In this document: piece after piece, positions 18,247 through 26,700 of the stretch
Layout: every line of letters starts with the position of its first letter
Numbering within the stretch: the stretch's first letter is position 1
Assembly (NCBI GenBank): GCA_019414545.1
Contig: DXLV01000010.1
Coordinates: 1-53,468, forward strand
Source of the DNA: Collinsella sp.
GTDB taxonomy: Bacteria; Actinomycetota; Coriobacteriia; Coriobacteriales; Coriobacteriaceae
Length of the DNA: 53,468 bases
Direction of reading: 5' to 3'
Program-made: the position numbers and the translations under genes
Notes under the pieces: generated by a model
Databases searched by the model: none
Told to the model about the DNA's origin: nothing
The model's input: only the letters and a program-made list of their open reading frames with translations

Positions 18247-19044
18247 TTACTCAGGGCGGCCGCGATGGCGCTCAATCCAGTCCACGGCAAAGTCGACAAG
18301 CTCGCGTTGACGCATAAAGCGGATCATCCCGTTACCGAGAGGCGCCGTACGCACCGAGCATTCACGCTCAAAAGCAGCACCGATTTCATCGAAATCCTCG
18401 CCATCGACAAAGAGCGTGCGATATTCCTTCCATACGCGTCGACCGTTTTCCACAATCGCGCTGTGCTCCACACAGTCGTGCTTGCCAGGGTATTCCGCAC
18501 GGGCGTCGGCCAAATGCAGCGATGTATTCTTGTCGTAGCCCACGCCCACAAGCAGCACGTAGCCGTCCAAATCGTACAGGCGAGCGATGGGCGATCCGTC
18601 GCCAAAGATGTTGCTCAGGTCGTGGTTTTCCGTCAAGAATTGAGCATGCCGGCCGTTTGCCGCCACCGAGCGCGCCGGATGGTCGCTTCTATGCGTACCC
18701 GGCCACGTGCGAAACATCTCGGCAACGACCCCCATCGTATTGGTAGGCGTAATGCGCTTGTAATAGGCAGGCCAGTTATCGCGAATCAACTGCCACCATT
18801 CTTGAGGCTCCCGCCAATGAACGCCGCTCTCGGGGTCCAGGTTTTTCCAGGATTGCGTCGGCATCATGATGGTGCCGGTCTCGCCCACCGTCTGGAGCAG
18901 CGCCTCGATCACCGGCTGCGCGCCGCCGCACACATATCCAAGCGAGCTGAGCGAGCAATGGACCATAACCGCCTGCCCCGCGCACATGCCGACGGCAGAA
19001 AGCGCGTCGAGGATATCCTGCTTGAGCACGATTTGTCGATCCAT
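18247..19044 (-). CDS. AAC(3)-family aminoglycoside N-acetyltransferase-like protein
   Basis: 265 residues from the ATG at 19044, placed about 7 nt after GAGG; upstream in-frame ATGs exist at 19050 and 19104. The segment VMVHCSLSSLGYVCGGAQPVI (in the first 50 residues) and TIMMPTQSW are typical of the antibiotic N-acetyltransferase fold that uses acetyl-CoA. DCVEHSAIVENGRRVW near residue 190 carries the conserved His. Family members include true aminoglycoside 3-N-acetyltransferases and many housekeeping homologues (FrbF/YokD-like), so resistance is not implied. A G9 tract lies just past its stop on the coding strand. Confidence 0.88.
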   Translation of the reverse strand: MDRQIVLKQDILDALSAVGMCAGQAVMVHCSLSSLGYVCGGAQPVIEALLQTVGETGTIMMPTQSWKNLDPESGVHWREPQEWWQLIRDNWPAYYKRITPTNTMGVVAEMFRTWPGTHRSDHPARSVAANGRHAQFLTENHDLSNIFGDGSPIARLYDLDGYVLLVGVGYDKNTSLHLADARAEYPGKHDCVEHSAIVENGRRVWKEYRTLFVDGEDFDEIGAAFERECSVRTAPLGNGMIRFMRQRELVDFAVDWIERHRGRPE

Positions 19045-19165
19045 TGCCATTTCCTCGCTATCCCCGCAGCCTATTTGTTTTAGCGTCATGTGTCGAAATG
19101 ACACACGGGCTATGCGGCGTATTTACGCTGAAAATGATACGCTCCCAATGTCCCAAGGGATCTTT

Positions 19166-20125
19166 TTAGTACTTGAAGAAGCCCTCGCCCGAGCTTTCGC
19201 CCAGCTTACCTTCGTCGAGCATTTTCTTGAGGACGGTGGCCATGGCCTTAAAGTTGTAGGGCATCATCATCTTTTTGAGCAGCGGGCTCACCAGGCCCGG
19301 GACCTTCTGATACTGCATAACGATGTTGTAGGCCGTCTGGATGCCCACCGTGTCGAATACGTGGAACGGGCCCTTGGGAGCGCCGGTGCCGCGCGTCCAT
19401 GCGAGGTCGATGCTCTTAGGGTCGCTGACGCCCGAAACGTACAGGTCCAGGCCCGAAAGCAGCCATGGCACCAGCATGGAGTTGAGCAGGTAGCCGTTTT
19501 TTTCCTTGTTGACGGGAAGCGCCAGCATGCGAATGTCGTTGGCAAAGTCGACGAGCTCATCGAAGTAGCGCTTGTCGGTTTGGTCCTGTGCCATGACCTC
19601 GGTCATGTTGTTCTTCCAGATGGAGTTGGCAAAGTGTAGCGACAGGTACTTCTCGGGGCGACCAGTGTACTTGGCAAAGGTGCTCGGCAGCAGTGTGGAG
19701 CAGTTCGTCACGACGACGGTCTTTTGCGGCAGAACCGGGGCGAGCTTATTGTAGAAGTCGATCTTTGCCTGGGTGTCCTCGGCCATAGACTCAATGACCA
19801 GGTCGGCGTCGGCCACTGCCTTGGCAAGATCGAGCTCCAGCTTGAGCGTGGAGTAGGCGCGCTCAACGGCAGCGAGCGCCGCCTCCTTATCGAAGGGCTT
19901 GCCGCTATCGGCGATACCGGAGCACCACTCGCCCGTGCCGTCCGCCATGCCCTCGATTGCCGCGATGTACTCCTCGCGCACGTGGTCGATCTTGGGCTGG
20001 GTGCGCCCGATGCTGCCCTCGCTGCGCAGCCAGATCGTCACATCAAAGCCGCAGTAGGCGGCCTGGAAGGCAATCTGGCTTCCCAGCACGCCGCCGCCGG
20101 CAACGCAAACGGTCTTGTAGCTCAT
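19166..20125 (-). CDS. 3-hydroxyacyl-CoA dehydrogenase
   Basis: 319 residues. An N-terminal Rossmann fold with GGGVLGSQIA (10-19) binds NAD; LVIESMAEDTQAKIDFY and TNCSTLLPSTFA follow. HFANSIWKNN holds the conserved catalytic His region. The C-terminal helical domain starts with NGYLLNSMLVPWLLSGLDL. The enzyme oxidises or reduces 3-hydroxyacyl-CoA in fatty acid or butyrate-type pathways. No thiolase or crotonase lies beside it, so the pathway is open. The adjacent activator gene suggests CoA-thioester metabolism, but they are separated by a terminator. Confidence 0.93.
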   Translation of the reverse strand: MSYKTVCVAGGGVLGSQIAFQAAYCGFDVTIWLRSEGSIGRTQPKIDHVREEYIAAIEGMADGTGEWCSGIADSGKPFDKEAALAAVERAYSTLKLELDLAKAVADADLVIESMAEDTQAKIDFYNKLAPVLPQKTVVVTNCSTLLPSTFAKYTGRPEKYLSLHFANSIWKNNMTEVMAQDQTDKRYFDELVDFANDIRMLALPVNKEKNGYLLNSMLVPWLLSGLDLYVSGVSDPKSIDLAWTRGTGAPKGPFHVFDTVGIQTAYNIVMQYQKVPGLVSPLLKKMMMPYNFKAMATVLKKMLDEGKLGESSGEGFFKY

Positions 20126-20272
20126 AGGAACAGTCCTCTCTTGCGTAATTCCATAGATGTGTATTTATTCAACCGTAAGGATGACGTGCACTGGGGGTGG
20201 GTTCTATAAACGGACGATTTTTTGCCGCGAACGGCTACACCTGTTCATTATCTCGGGGTCCCTGTCCAGCAA

Positions 20273-20312
20273 AAACGGGTGGTAGCCGGTACGGCTACCA
20301 CCCGTTTGTCCC
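20273..20312 (-). terminator. strong terminator after the giant activator gene
   Basis: AAACGGGTGGTAGCC (20273-20287) and its perfect complement (20293-20307) enclose a 5-nt loop. On the minus strand TTTTT follows. Confidence 0.9.
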
Positions 20313-20335
20313 ATATCTAGCCCATAGCAGGCCAG

Positions 20336-23300
20336 TTACTTCTTAATGCCACGCCCCAGACGCTCGGCGACCGACGCCACGGCCTCCTCGCTGGCCGGCC
20401 CGCAGCTCACGCAGCCGTCATGGGCACGCATCTGGCCGGTGACCTCGTCCATCGCGAGCGGCGCCACCTTCTCGAGCTTAAAGCCCTTGCCAGCGCGCAT
20501 GTTCTCCTTGGCCACGCTGATCATGAGCTTGATGCGGTTGAGCTGGTTGACCTCGGATGCACCGGGGTCATAGTCCACTGCGACGATGTTGCTCTCGGGG
20601 TGCTGGCGGCGCAACTCCTTGATCACGGCCTTGCCCACCACGTGGTTGGGCAGGCACGCGAAGGGCTGCGTGCAGATGATGTTGGGCGCACCATGGTCGA
20701 TCAGGTCGAGCATCTCGGCCGTAAGTAACCAGCCCTCGCCCATGTTGTTACACACCGAAAGCACCGTACGGGCCTTGTCGGCCATGGTGCCGATGCGCTC
20801 GGGCGCCTCAAAGCGGCGGGACTTTTCGAGCATCTCCTCCACCGGTGTGCGCATCCAGTCCACGAGCTTGATGAGCGCCTGCATGCCCGCACGCGTCGTG
20901 GCAGAGCTGCCCAACTCGTCCTTCTGCAGCTCGGCGTTGCTCATGGAGTACAGGAAGAAGTCGAGCAGGCCCGGCACCACGGCCTCGCAGCCCTCGCGCT
21001 CGATAACGTCGACCACGTGGTTGTTGGCCGTAGGGTGGAACTTGACCAGGATCTCGCCGACCACGCCCACGCGCGGCTTGGTGCCCTCGCCCACGAGCGG
21101 CATGGTGTCGAACGCGCGGATGGCCTCGCGGCACAGCTTGGTGTAGTTGTGGCGGTTGAACTTGGGCGCCAGCTTGCGGGCTCGTGCCATGTACTCCTCG
21201 TAGAGCGCGTTGGCGGCACCGGGCGTTGCCTCGTACGGGCGGCAACGATAGAGCATCTGCATCATCACGTCGCCAAAGAGCACCGCGTAGACTGCCTGTT
21301 TAAGCAGCGCCGGCGTGATCTTAAAGCCGGGGTTGTCCTCGCCGAGCGCCACGGCCGAAAGCGAGATTACCGGGATCTCGGGGTGGCCGCTCTCGCGCAG
21401 GGCCTTACGGATGAGCGCGATGTAGTTGGTGGCACGGCAGCCGCCGCCGGTCTGGCTGATGACCACGGCCGTCTTGGACAGGTCGTACCGACCGCTCTCG
21501 ATGGCCTCCATGATCTGACCCGTCACCAGGATTGACGGATAGCAGATGTCGTTGTTCACGTAGCGCAGGCCGGCCTCGACGGCGTCGTGGTCGGTCGAGG
21601 GCAGCAGCTCCAAGTTGTAGCCGGCACCGCGGAACACCTCTTTGACCAGGTCAAAGTGAATCGGTGCCATCTGCGGGCACAGGATGGTGTAGCCCTCGTC
21701 GCGCATCTGTTCGGTAAAGGGCACCTTGGGCCACGCGGTCGAAGCACTCTCGCGCTGCGCCTCAAACGTGTACTTGCGGCTCGCGAACGCGGGGGCATCC
21801 GTGGAGGGTGCCACCGGCGCGGCATCGCCCTGCTCGTAGGCCTCGCCCGCGGCCGTGGCCTCGGCCAAGCGCTCGGCCTCCTGGTCCTTGAGCGCGGCCA
21901 TGAGCGAGCGAATACGAATGCGCGCGGCGCCCAGGTTGGACACCTCGTCGATCTTGAGCACGGTGTAGATCTTGCCGCTGGCCTCAAGGATTTCCTGCAC
22001 CTGGTCGGTGGTCAGGGCGTCCAAGCCGCAGCCGAAGGAGTTGAGCTGGATCAGGTCCAGGTCGTTGCGCATCGTCACAAAACGGGCGACGGCGTACAGG
22101 CGGCTGTGGTACATCCACTGGTCGACGACGCGGATGGGGCGCTCGGGCTTCACGAGATGCGCGAGCGAATCCTCGGTAAAGACCGCAAAGCCAAAGCTCG
22201 AGATAAGCTCGGGCAAGGCGTGGTTGATCTCGGGGTCGTTATGGTAGGGACGGCCGGCGAGCACGATGCCGTGACCGCCGTGGTCCTCGACCCACTTAAG
22301 GGCCTCCTCGCCCATGGTCTGGATGTCCTCGTGGAAGCGCGCATCGGCCTCAAAGGCGGCGTTGACGGCGGCATCGACCTCGGAGCGCGTGATCTTGGGA
22401 CCGCGCACGCGACCGCGACCGGCCTCAGCATCGGCCACGCGGTCGACGGCGAGCACCTGGTACAGGCGGCGCTTGAGCTCGGTCTTGTCATGATAGGGCA
22501 CAAACGGGTACAGGAACTCGATGTTCTGCTCGCGGATCTCATCGATGTTGAGCGCCAGCGCCGTGGGGTAGCTCATGACGATGGGGCAGTTATAGCAGTT
22601 GCCAGCCGTCGGATCCTCCTTGCGCTCCCAACGCACGCACGGCATCCAGATAAAGTCGACGTCACGGTCGATGAGGTTCATCACGTGGCCGTGGCTCATC
22701 TTTGCCGGGTAGCACACGCTCTCGGACGGCATGGACTCGATGCCCGCCTGGTAGGTCTTTTTGCTCGACTGGTCGGACAGCTGCACGCTAAAGCCCAGGC
22801 GCGTAAAGAACGCATGCCAGAAGGGGTAGTTCTCGTACATGTTGAGCGCGCGCGGGATGCCGACGGTGCCGCGCGGGGCCTCGTCGGGGCTCAGGACCTC
22901 GCGGTTAAAGAGCAGCTCATTTTTCTTTTTGAAGAGGTCGGGGGCCTCGGTCTTCTGCTTTTTGTGGCCGGCACCCTTCTCGCAGCGATTGCCGGTAATG
23001 AAGCGCCTACCGCCGCCAAAATCGTTGACGGTGAGCTGGCAGTTGTTGGAGCAACGACCGCAGCGGACATGCTTTTGCGTCACGGTGAGGTGCGCGATGT
23101 CCTCGGCCGAAAGGATGGTCGAGGTGCCATCGGCGCCGGCGCGGTCGCGGGCGAGCAGGGCCGCACCATAGGCGCCCATACAGCCGGCGATGTCGGGACG
23201 CACGGCATGAACGCCGGTGAGCTGCTCAAACGCGCGCAGTGTGGCATCGGACATAAAGGTGCCGCCCTGGACGATCACCTGGCTGCCGATCTCCTTGGGG

Positions 23301-25123
23301 TCGCGCAGCTTAATGACCTTGAACAGAGCGTTCTTGATGACGGAATAGGACAGGCCGGCCGCGATGTCGCCCACCGTGGCGCCTTCCTTTTGCGCCTGCT
23401 TGACGCGCGAGTTCATAAAGACCGTGCAGCGGCTGCCCAGGTCGACCGGGGCCTTAGCATGGATGGCAGCGTTGGCGAACGCGCGCACGTCCATGTTCAT
23501 AGAGACGGCGAAGCTCTCGATAAAGCTACCGCAACCCGACGAGCAGGCCTCGTTGAGCATGATGTGCTCGATCACGCCGTCCTTGACGCGCAGGCACTTC
23601 ATGTCCTGGCCGCCGATGTCCAGGATGAACTCGACGCCGGGCAGGAACGCCTTGGCGCCGCGCAGGTGCGCGACGGTCTCGATCTCGCCGGAGTCGGCCT
23701 TGAGAGCCTCGATGAGCAGCGCCTCACCGTAGCCCGTGGTGGTCACGTGGCCGATGGTGCAGCCCGCGGGGATGTGGTTGTAGAAATCGGCCATGATGAC
23801 CTTGGCCGTGCCTAGGATGTCGCCGTTGTTGTTGCCGTACCAGGTGTGCAGCAGCTGACCGTCCTCGCCCACGAGCGCGGCTTTCATGGTGGTGGAGCCG
23901 GCGTCGATACCGATGAACACGCGGCCGGTGTAGCCGTCGAGCTTGCCCTTGGGGACGACTTCCTGGTCGTGGCGGGTTTTGAACTCGGCAAAGTCCTCGT
24001 CAGTGGCAAAGAGCGGATCCAGACGCTCGACCTCGGCACCCTGTGTGTCACCCAGAGCATCGATGGCCTCGATGAGCTGCGGGAACGTGCTGAGCTTGTT
24101 GGACTCGTGCGCCATGGCGGCGCCGCTCGCCACAAACAGGTGAGCGTTTTGGGGCACGATACGGTGCTCCTCGTCCAGGTTGAGCGTGAGGTAGAAGCGG
24201 TGGCGCAGCTCGGAGAGATACTGCAGCGGGCCGCCCAGGAAGGCGACGTTGCCGCGGATGGGACGGCCGCACGCCAGGCCCGAGATAGTCTGGGTCACGA
24301 CAGCCTGGAAGATGGAGGCGGCCACGTCCTCGGGGCGGGCGCCCTCGTTGAGCAGCGGCTGGACGTCGGTCTTGACAAAAACGCCGCAGCGGCTGGCGAT
24401 GGGATAGATGGTGGTGGCGTTGGCCGCGAGCTCGTTGAGGCCGCTCGCGTCAGTGTGCAGCAGGGTTGCCATCTGATCGATGAAGGCGCCCGTGCCGCCG
24501 GCGCAGGTGCCGTTCATGCGCTGCTCGATGCCGTTGTCAAAGTAGATGATCTTGGCGTCCTCGCCGCCCAACTCGATGGCGACGTCGGTGGCCGGGATGA
24601 GGGTCTCGACGGCGCGTTTGCTGGCGATGACCTCCTGGACAAACTCCAGGTCGAGCCACTGGGACAGCAGCAGGCCGCCCGAGCCGGTAATGGCGCAGGT
24701 CATCTGGGCCGTCGGCAGCACGGTCGCGGCACCCTCGAACAGGTCGCGGGCGCAGGCACGGACATCGGTGTGATGGCGCTGGTACTTGGCGTAGACAATT
24801 TGGTTGTCGTCATTGAGCACGGCGAGCTTGACGGTGGTGGAGCCCACGTCGATGCCCAGGTGCAGGTTGCCGCGGGCGTTCTCGGGGTTGAAGATCGCGC
24901 CTTCGGGGGCCCGGGCGGCGGTGGCGGCTACGGGCTCAGCGGCGGTCGTGGGCTCGGCGGCTGCGGACGTCTCCCCTGCCGCGTTCTTGGCATCGGCAAC
25001 TGCCTCGGCAACCTTCTCGGCAGCAGCGGTCGCGGCCTTCTGCGCGGCGTCCACCACGGCGGGCGCGGCCTCGCGTGCGGCAGCAACCATGCGGTCCTTG
25101 ATGCCCTCGACGAGTTTGCTCAT
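20336..25123 (-). CDS. giant acyl-CoA dehydratase activase-type fusion protein (two BadF/BcrA domains + DUF2229)
   Basis: 1595 residues. An Ala-rich, helical extension (1-75) is followed by two ASKHA ATPase domains of the 2-hydroxyglutaryl-CoA dehydratase activator type: GIDVGSTTVK (90-99) with NGTCAGGTGAF near 205, and GIDAGSTTMK near 402 with CSSGCGSF near 526. A cysteine knot C-x2-C-x3-C plus a later Cys lies at 683-720. A DUF2229 region follows, and the last 450 residues resemble HgdB-like dehydratase subunits (CPQMAPIHFD, NDICYPS). Activators use ATP to drive electrons to the dehydratase Fe-S centre, and this fusion carries both halves. The substrate is unknown. It is co-transcribed with the TetR gene 11 bp upstream. 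Confidence 0.93.
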   Translation of the reverse strand: MSKLVEGIKDRMVAAAREAAPAVVDAAQKAATAAAEKVAEAVADAKNAAGETSAAAEPTTAAEPVAATAARAPEGAIFNPENARGNLHLGIDVGSTTVKLAVLNDDNQIVYAKYQRHHTDVRACARDLFEGAATVLPTAQMTCAITGSGGLLLSQWLDLEFVQEVIASKRAVETLIPATDVAIELGGEDAKIIYFDNGIEQRMNGTCAGGTGAFIDQMATLLHTDASGLNELAANATTIYPIASRCGVFVKTDVQPLLNEGARPEDVAASIFQAVVTQTISGLACGRPIRGNVAFLGGPLQYLSELRHRFYLTLNLDEEHRIVPQNAHLFVASGAAMAHESNKLSTFPQLIEAIDALGDTQGAEVERLDPLFATDEDFAEFKTRHDQEVVPKGKLDGYTGRVFIGIDAGSTTMKAALVGEDGQLLHTWYGNNNGDILGTAKVIMADFYNHIPAGCTIGHVTTTGYGEALLIEALKADSGEIETVAHLRGAKAFLPGVEFILDIGGQDMKCLRVKDGVIEHIMLNEACSSGCGSFIESFAVSMNMDVRAFANAAIHAKAPVDLGSRCTVFMNSRVKQAQKEGATVGDIAAGLSYSVIKNALFKVIKLRDPKEIGSQVIVQGGTFMSDATLRAFEQLTGVHAVRPDIAGCMGAYGAALLARDRAGADGTSTILSAEDIAHLTVTQKHVRCGRCSNNCQLTVNDFGGGRRFITGNRCEKGAGHKKQKTEAPDLFKKKNELLFNREVLSPDEAPRGTVGIPRALNMYENYPFWHAFFTRLGFSVQLSDQSSKKTYQAGIESMPSESVCYPAKMSHGHVMNLIDRDVDFIWMPCVRWERKEDPTAGNCYNCPIVMSYPTALALNIDEIREQNIEFLYPFVPYHDKTELKRRLYQVLAVDRVADAEAGRGRVRGPKITRSEVDAAVNAAFEADARFHEDIQTMGEEALKWVEDHGGHGIVLAGRPYHNDPEINHALPELISSFGFAVFTEDSLAHLVKPERPIRVVDQWMYHSRLYAVARFVTMRNDLDLIQLNSFGCGLDALTTDQVQEILEASGKIYTVLKIDEVSNLGAARIRIRSLMAALKDQEAERLAEATAAGEAYEQGDAAPVAPSTDAPAFASRKYTFEAQRESASTAWPKVPFTEQMRDEGYTILCPQMAPIHFDLVKEVFRGAGYNLELLPSTDHDAVEAGLRYVNNDICYPSILVTGQIMEAIESGRYDLSKTAVVISQTGGGCRATNYIALIRKALRESGHPEIPVISLSAVALGEDNPGFKITPALLKQAVYAVLFGDVMMQMLYRCRPYEATPGAANALYEEYMARARKLAPKFNRHNYTKLCREAIRAFDTMPLVGEGTKPRVGVVGEILVKFHPTANNHVVDVIEREGCEAVVPGLLDFFLYSMSNAELQKDELGSSATTRAGMQALIKLVDWMRTPVEEMLEKSRRFEAPERIGTMADKARTVLSVCNNMGEGWLLTAEMLDLIDHGAPNIICTQPFACLPNHVVGKAVIKELRRQHPESNIVAVDYDPGASEVNQLNRIKLMISVAKENMRAGKGFKLEKVAPLAMDEVTGQMRAHDGCVSCGPASEEAVASVAERLGRGIKK

Positions 25124-25134
25124 TGTCTCTCCTC

Positions 25135-25845
25135 TTAGTTGTTGGACTCGACGGTTGCGGCGGTGTCGGCCGCATCCTCGAGCTGCAAGTTCAATAGCTT
25201 CATGCCGTATTCCGGCACGTTGATATCGATGGGTTGACCATACAGGTCACCAGGGCGAACAAAAGCGAGCACCGTCATAATGCTTGCCATGGCCTCGGGC
25301 GATTCGGTGAGTCCGCGCTCAAACCAGCGCTGAATCATGCCGACCTCGGCGCTCACGACGTAGGTGACGTAGTAGTCAAAGAACGTGCCCAGCGCCAGGC
25401 CCAAAATGCCCGTCTGCGCACGCGGCACCACAGCCTCACGCGCAGTGTCGATAATCCTTTTAATGAAGGCCTGGTCGCCGCCCGGACCCAGCAGCGCACC
25501 GATTAAGTCGCGGTTGGCCGCAAGATAACGCAGCAGCTCAACCGAACCGGGCGCCGGCTCGAGCTCATCGATGTTGTGATAGAGATCAGGCAGCTGAGCT
25601 GCGGTGATGAGCTCGATGCGCTCACGGATCTCGGCCAGCAAGCCGTCCTCGATTTGATTGATAAAGTCGGGAATATCGCGGTAGTGCGAATAGAACGTGC
25701 GGCGCGTAAGGCCAGCACGCTCGGTGAGCGACGCGACATTAATGCGCGAAAGGTCGCCGCTTTCGGCAAGCTCGCTGGCAAGTGCCTGGCGAAGGGCACG
25801 CTGCGAGCGAAGGGACCGGCGATCGCATTTCTCGAGCTGGGACAA
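25135..25845 (-). CDS. TetR/AcrR family regulator
   Basis: 236 residues starting at TTG (25845), chosen because AAGGAGG lies 4 nt upstream. An N-terminal TetR helix-turn-helix (about 15-62) contains VASLTERAGLTRRTFYSHYRD. The C-terminal ligand domain is hydrophobic with no recognised ligand. Its stop is 11 bp before the giant dehydratase-activator gene, so it probably controls that gene and itself. Two TTGCACA-containing palindromes upstream (25879-25909) are candidate operators. Confidence 0.92.
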   Translation of the reverse strand: MSQLEKCDRRSLRSQRALRQALASELAESGDLSRINVASLTERAGLTRRTFYSHYRDIPDFINQIEDGLLAEIRERIELITAAQLPDLYHNIDELEPAPGSVELLRYLAANRDLIGALLGPGGDQAFIKRIIDTAREAVVPRAQTGILGLALGTFFDYYVTYVVSAEVGMIQRWFERGLTESPEAMASIMTVLAFVRPGDLYGQPIDINVPEYGMKLLNLQLEDAADTAATVESNN

Positions 25846-25878
25846 GCGTCCTCCTTGTTACTCAGCCTGTGCGCTATT

Positions 25879-25909
25879 GCACAGTGCGAGTATTATTGCA
25901 CACCGTGTG
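25879..25909. promoter_or_regulatory. candidate operator pair for the TetR-activator operon
   Basis: GCACAGTGC (25879-25887) and CACACCGTGTG (25899-25909) are palindromes, each overlapping a copy of ATTGCACA. The two copies are 19 bp apart, near two helical turns. Confidence 0.5.
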
Positions 25910-25943
25910 TATCAACACGTAAAGGCAATATTTAGATTGCGGC

Positions 25944-25969
25944 AAAGTGACTGTCCTTTTGTCACATTA
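25944..25969. repeat. shortened copy of the TGTGACA palindrome family
   Basis: GTGAC (25947-25951), TGTCCTTTT, GTCAC (25961-25965), ATTA. It looks like the 26668 element with its left arm middle deleted. Confidence 0.55.
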
Positions 25970-26003
25970 GGTTGCGCTCAGCTTTTAGAAGCGACATTGC
26001 CGA

Positions 26004-26032
26004 TTGTCCAAAATGTCATTCGTGGGTAGAAT
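26004..26032 (+). promoter_or_regulatory. promoter of the convergent small RNA
   Basis: TTGTCC (26004-26009), 17 bp, TAGAAT (26027-26032). GACATT/AATGTC flanks the -35 as an inverted repeat (25993-26017). The start would be near 26039. Confidence 0.65.
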
Positions 26033-26038
26033 GGTGTC

Positions 26039-26125
26039 GACGGCAGCCCAAGTTCTGCAAAGCTGGGCAGCGCCGTTGCGTGGATTAAGGGGTCAACGCC
26101 TTAGCGGCGGCGACCCCTCTTTCGT
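26039..26125 (+). ncRNA. putative small RNA antitoxin of a type I toxin-antitoxin locus
   Basis: A promoter with good spacing feeds a short transcript of about 80-87 nt. It begins with a GC-rich hairpin (GACGGCAG at 26039-26046 pairing toward GGGCAGCGCC at 26065-26074) and ends in a terminator hairpin (AGGGGTC with GACCCCT, 26087-26117) followed by CTTTCGTT. No ribosome site or ORF is present. Its 3' part is antisense to the end of the small peptide gene at 26101-26226, so it could pair with that mRNA and block or degrade it. The terminator loop contains the toxin stop codon. This is inference from sequence only; transcription has not been shown. Confidence 0.55.
26087..26125 (+). terminator. 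terminator of the putative antitoxin RNA
   Basis: AGGGGTC (26087-26093) pairs with GACCCCT, and CGCC with GGCG inside, around a 2x2 internal loop; a 5-nt loop holds TTAGC. A U-rich tail follows on plus only; on minus the tail is TTAATCC. Confidence 0.6.
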
Positions 26126-26226
26126 TGCTTCGAGCGTTGCTTGAGTGCCTCGGAAAGTCCGATAAGCGTCGTAAGAAGCGAGACCAATGCGGTCAGGAGC
26201 CTCACGAAATCAATCAAATCGGTCAT
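26101..26226 (-). CDS. 41-residue hydrophobic basic-tailed peptide, candidate type I toxin
   Basis: Translates to a 41-residue peptide starting MTDLIDFVRLL. Residues 7-24 are a single hydrophobic helix (VRLLTALVSLLTTLIGL), and the last 14 residues are strongly basic (KQRSKQRKRGRRR). This short acidic start, membrane helix and charged tail match the general layout of type I toxins such as Fst and TxpA, though I see no direct homology. The ribosome site GGAGGTGAT (26231-26239) matches the 16S end at nine bases, and GGAGG can pair with CCTCC (26248-26252), hiding it in a hairpin. A promoter candidate lies at 26291-26320. Too short for standard gene callers. Confidence 0.6.
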   Translation of the reverse strand: MTDLIDFVRLLTALVSLLTTLIGLSEALKQRSKQRKRGRRR

Positions 26227-26290
26227 GGGCATCACCTCCCATCAGATGGAGGGCGCTGCCCGGCACATGGAACTGCCGTCAACGATACCG

Positions 26291-26320
26291 ATTCTATCAA
26301 AGCGCAGTTAGATATGCGAA
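26291..26320 (-). promoter_or_regulatory. promoter of the small hydrophobic peptide gene
   Basis: On minus, TTCGCA (26320-26315), 18 bp, TAGAAT (26296-26291). The same TAGAAT plus GACGGCAG follows in the convergent RNA. The inverted repeat ATGCGAA/TTCGCAT (26314-26333) overlaps the -35. Confidence 0.55.
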
Positions 26321-26346
26321 TGTTTGTTCGCATTTCAGAAGATCGG

Positions 26347-26391
26347 AGCTCGGGTATGGCGAAGGAGCAGTTCCTTTGCCATACCCGAGCT
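26347..26391. repeat. long hairpin upstream of the small peptide gene
   Basis: AGCTCGGGTATGGC (26347-26360) and its perfect complement (26378-26391) are extended by a wobble and five more pairs, leaving a 5-nt loop. No T-tract on either side. Confidence 0.7.
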
Positions 26392-26410
26392 TGTCGCCGA
26401 ACTGCCAACT

Positions 26411-26619
26411 ACATTTTTCGATTTATTCGGCCACGCTACTGGTTTTGTATAAATGCACCGCCGGGATTATCTGAGGGTTTTTGTCCTTATTTGAGCGTAT
26501 ACATGCCCATTTGCGCACTTACGTCACCGAATCAAACACCATTAGAGGCATGAATGTTCCCGAGAGGGCATCTTTAGCCATTTAACGACCTCCGACAGGC
26601 CGAATAACTCGAAATTTGT
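26411..26619. mobile_element. 209-bp MITE-like element with 22-bp terminal inverted repeats
   Basis: Arms 26411-26432 and 26598-26619 pair with three mismatches, sharing TTATTCGGCC at the inner end. The interior is AT-rich and has no long ORF. The length and ends suggest a non-autonomous transposon relic; no target duplication is obvious. Confidence 0.5.
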
Positions 26620-26667
26620 TGGTGGCGAAAGCGTGACAGTCCTATACGCCAAAAGCCGGTATCTCCC

Positions 26668-26700
26668 ATGTGACAAAGGGACAGTCCCTTTGTCACATTA
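26668..26700. repeat. perfect odd palindrome, TGTGACA family, at the HAD gene stop
   Basis: ATGTGACAAAGGGAC mirrored around A26683 gives a 31-bp perfect palindrome. Its edge overlaps the stop TAA of the HAD gene. Confidence 0.85.

Noticed and set aside
18247..19044. Aminoglycoside resistance gene
   Set aside because: The family is certain but the chromosomal housekeeping context gives no support for resistance.
21587..23815. 742-residue plus-strand ORF
   Set aside because: Antisense to the giant activator gene, whose motifs are decisive.
26125..26553. 142-residue plus-strand ORF
   Set aside because: Antisense to the small peptide gene and runs across the MITE-like element; composition is not protein-like.
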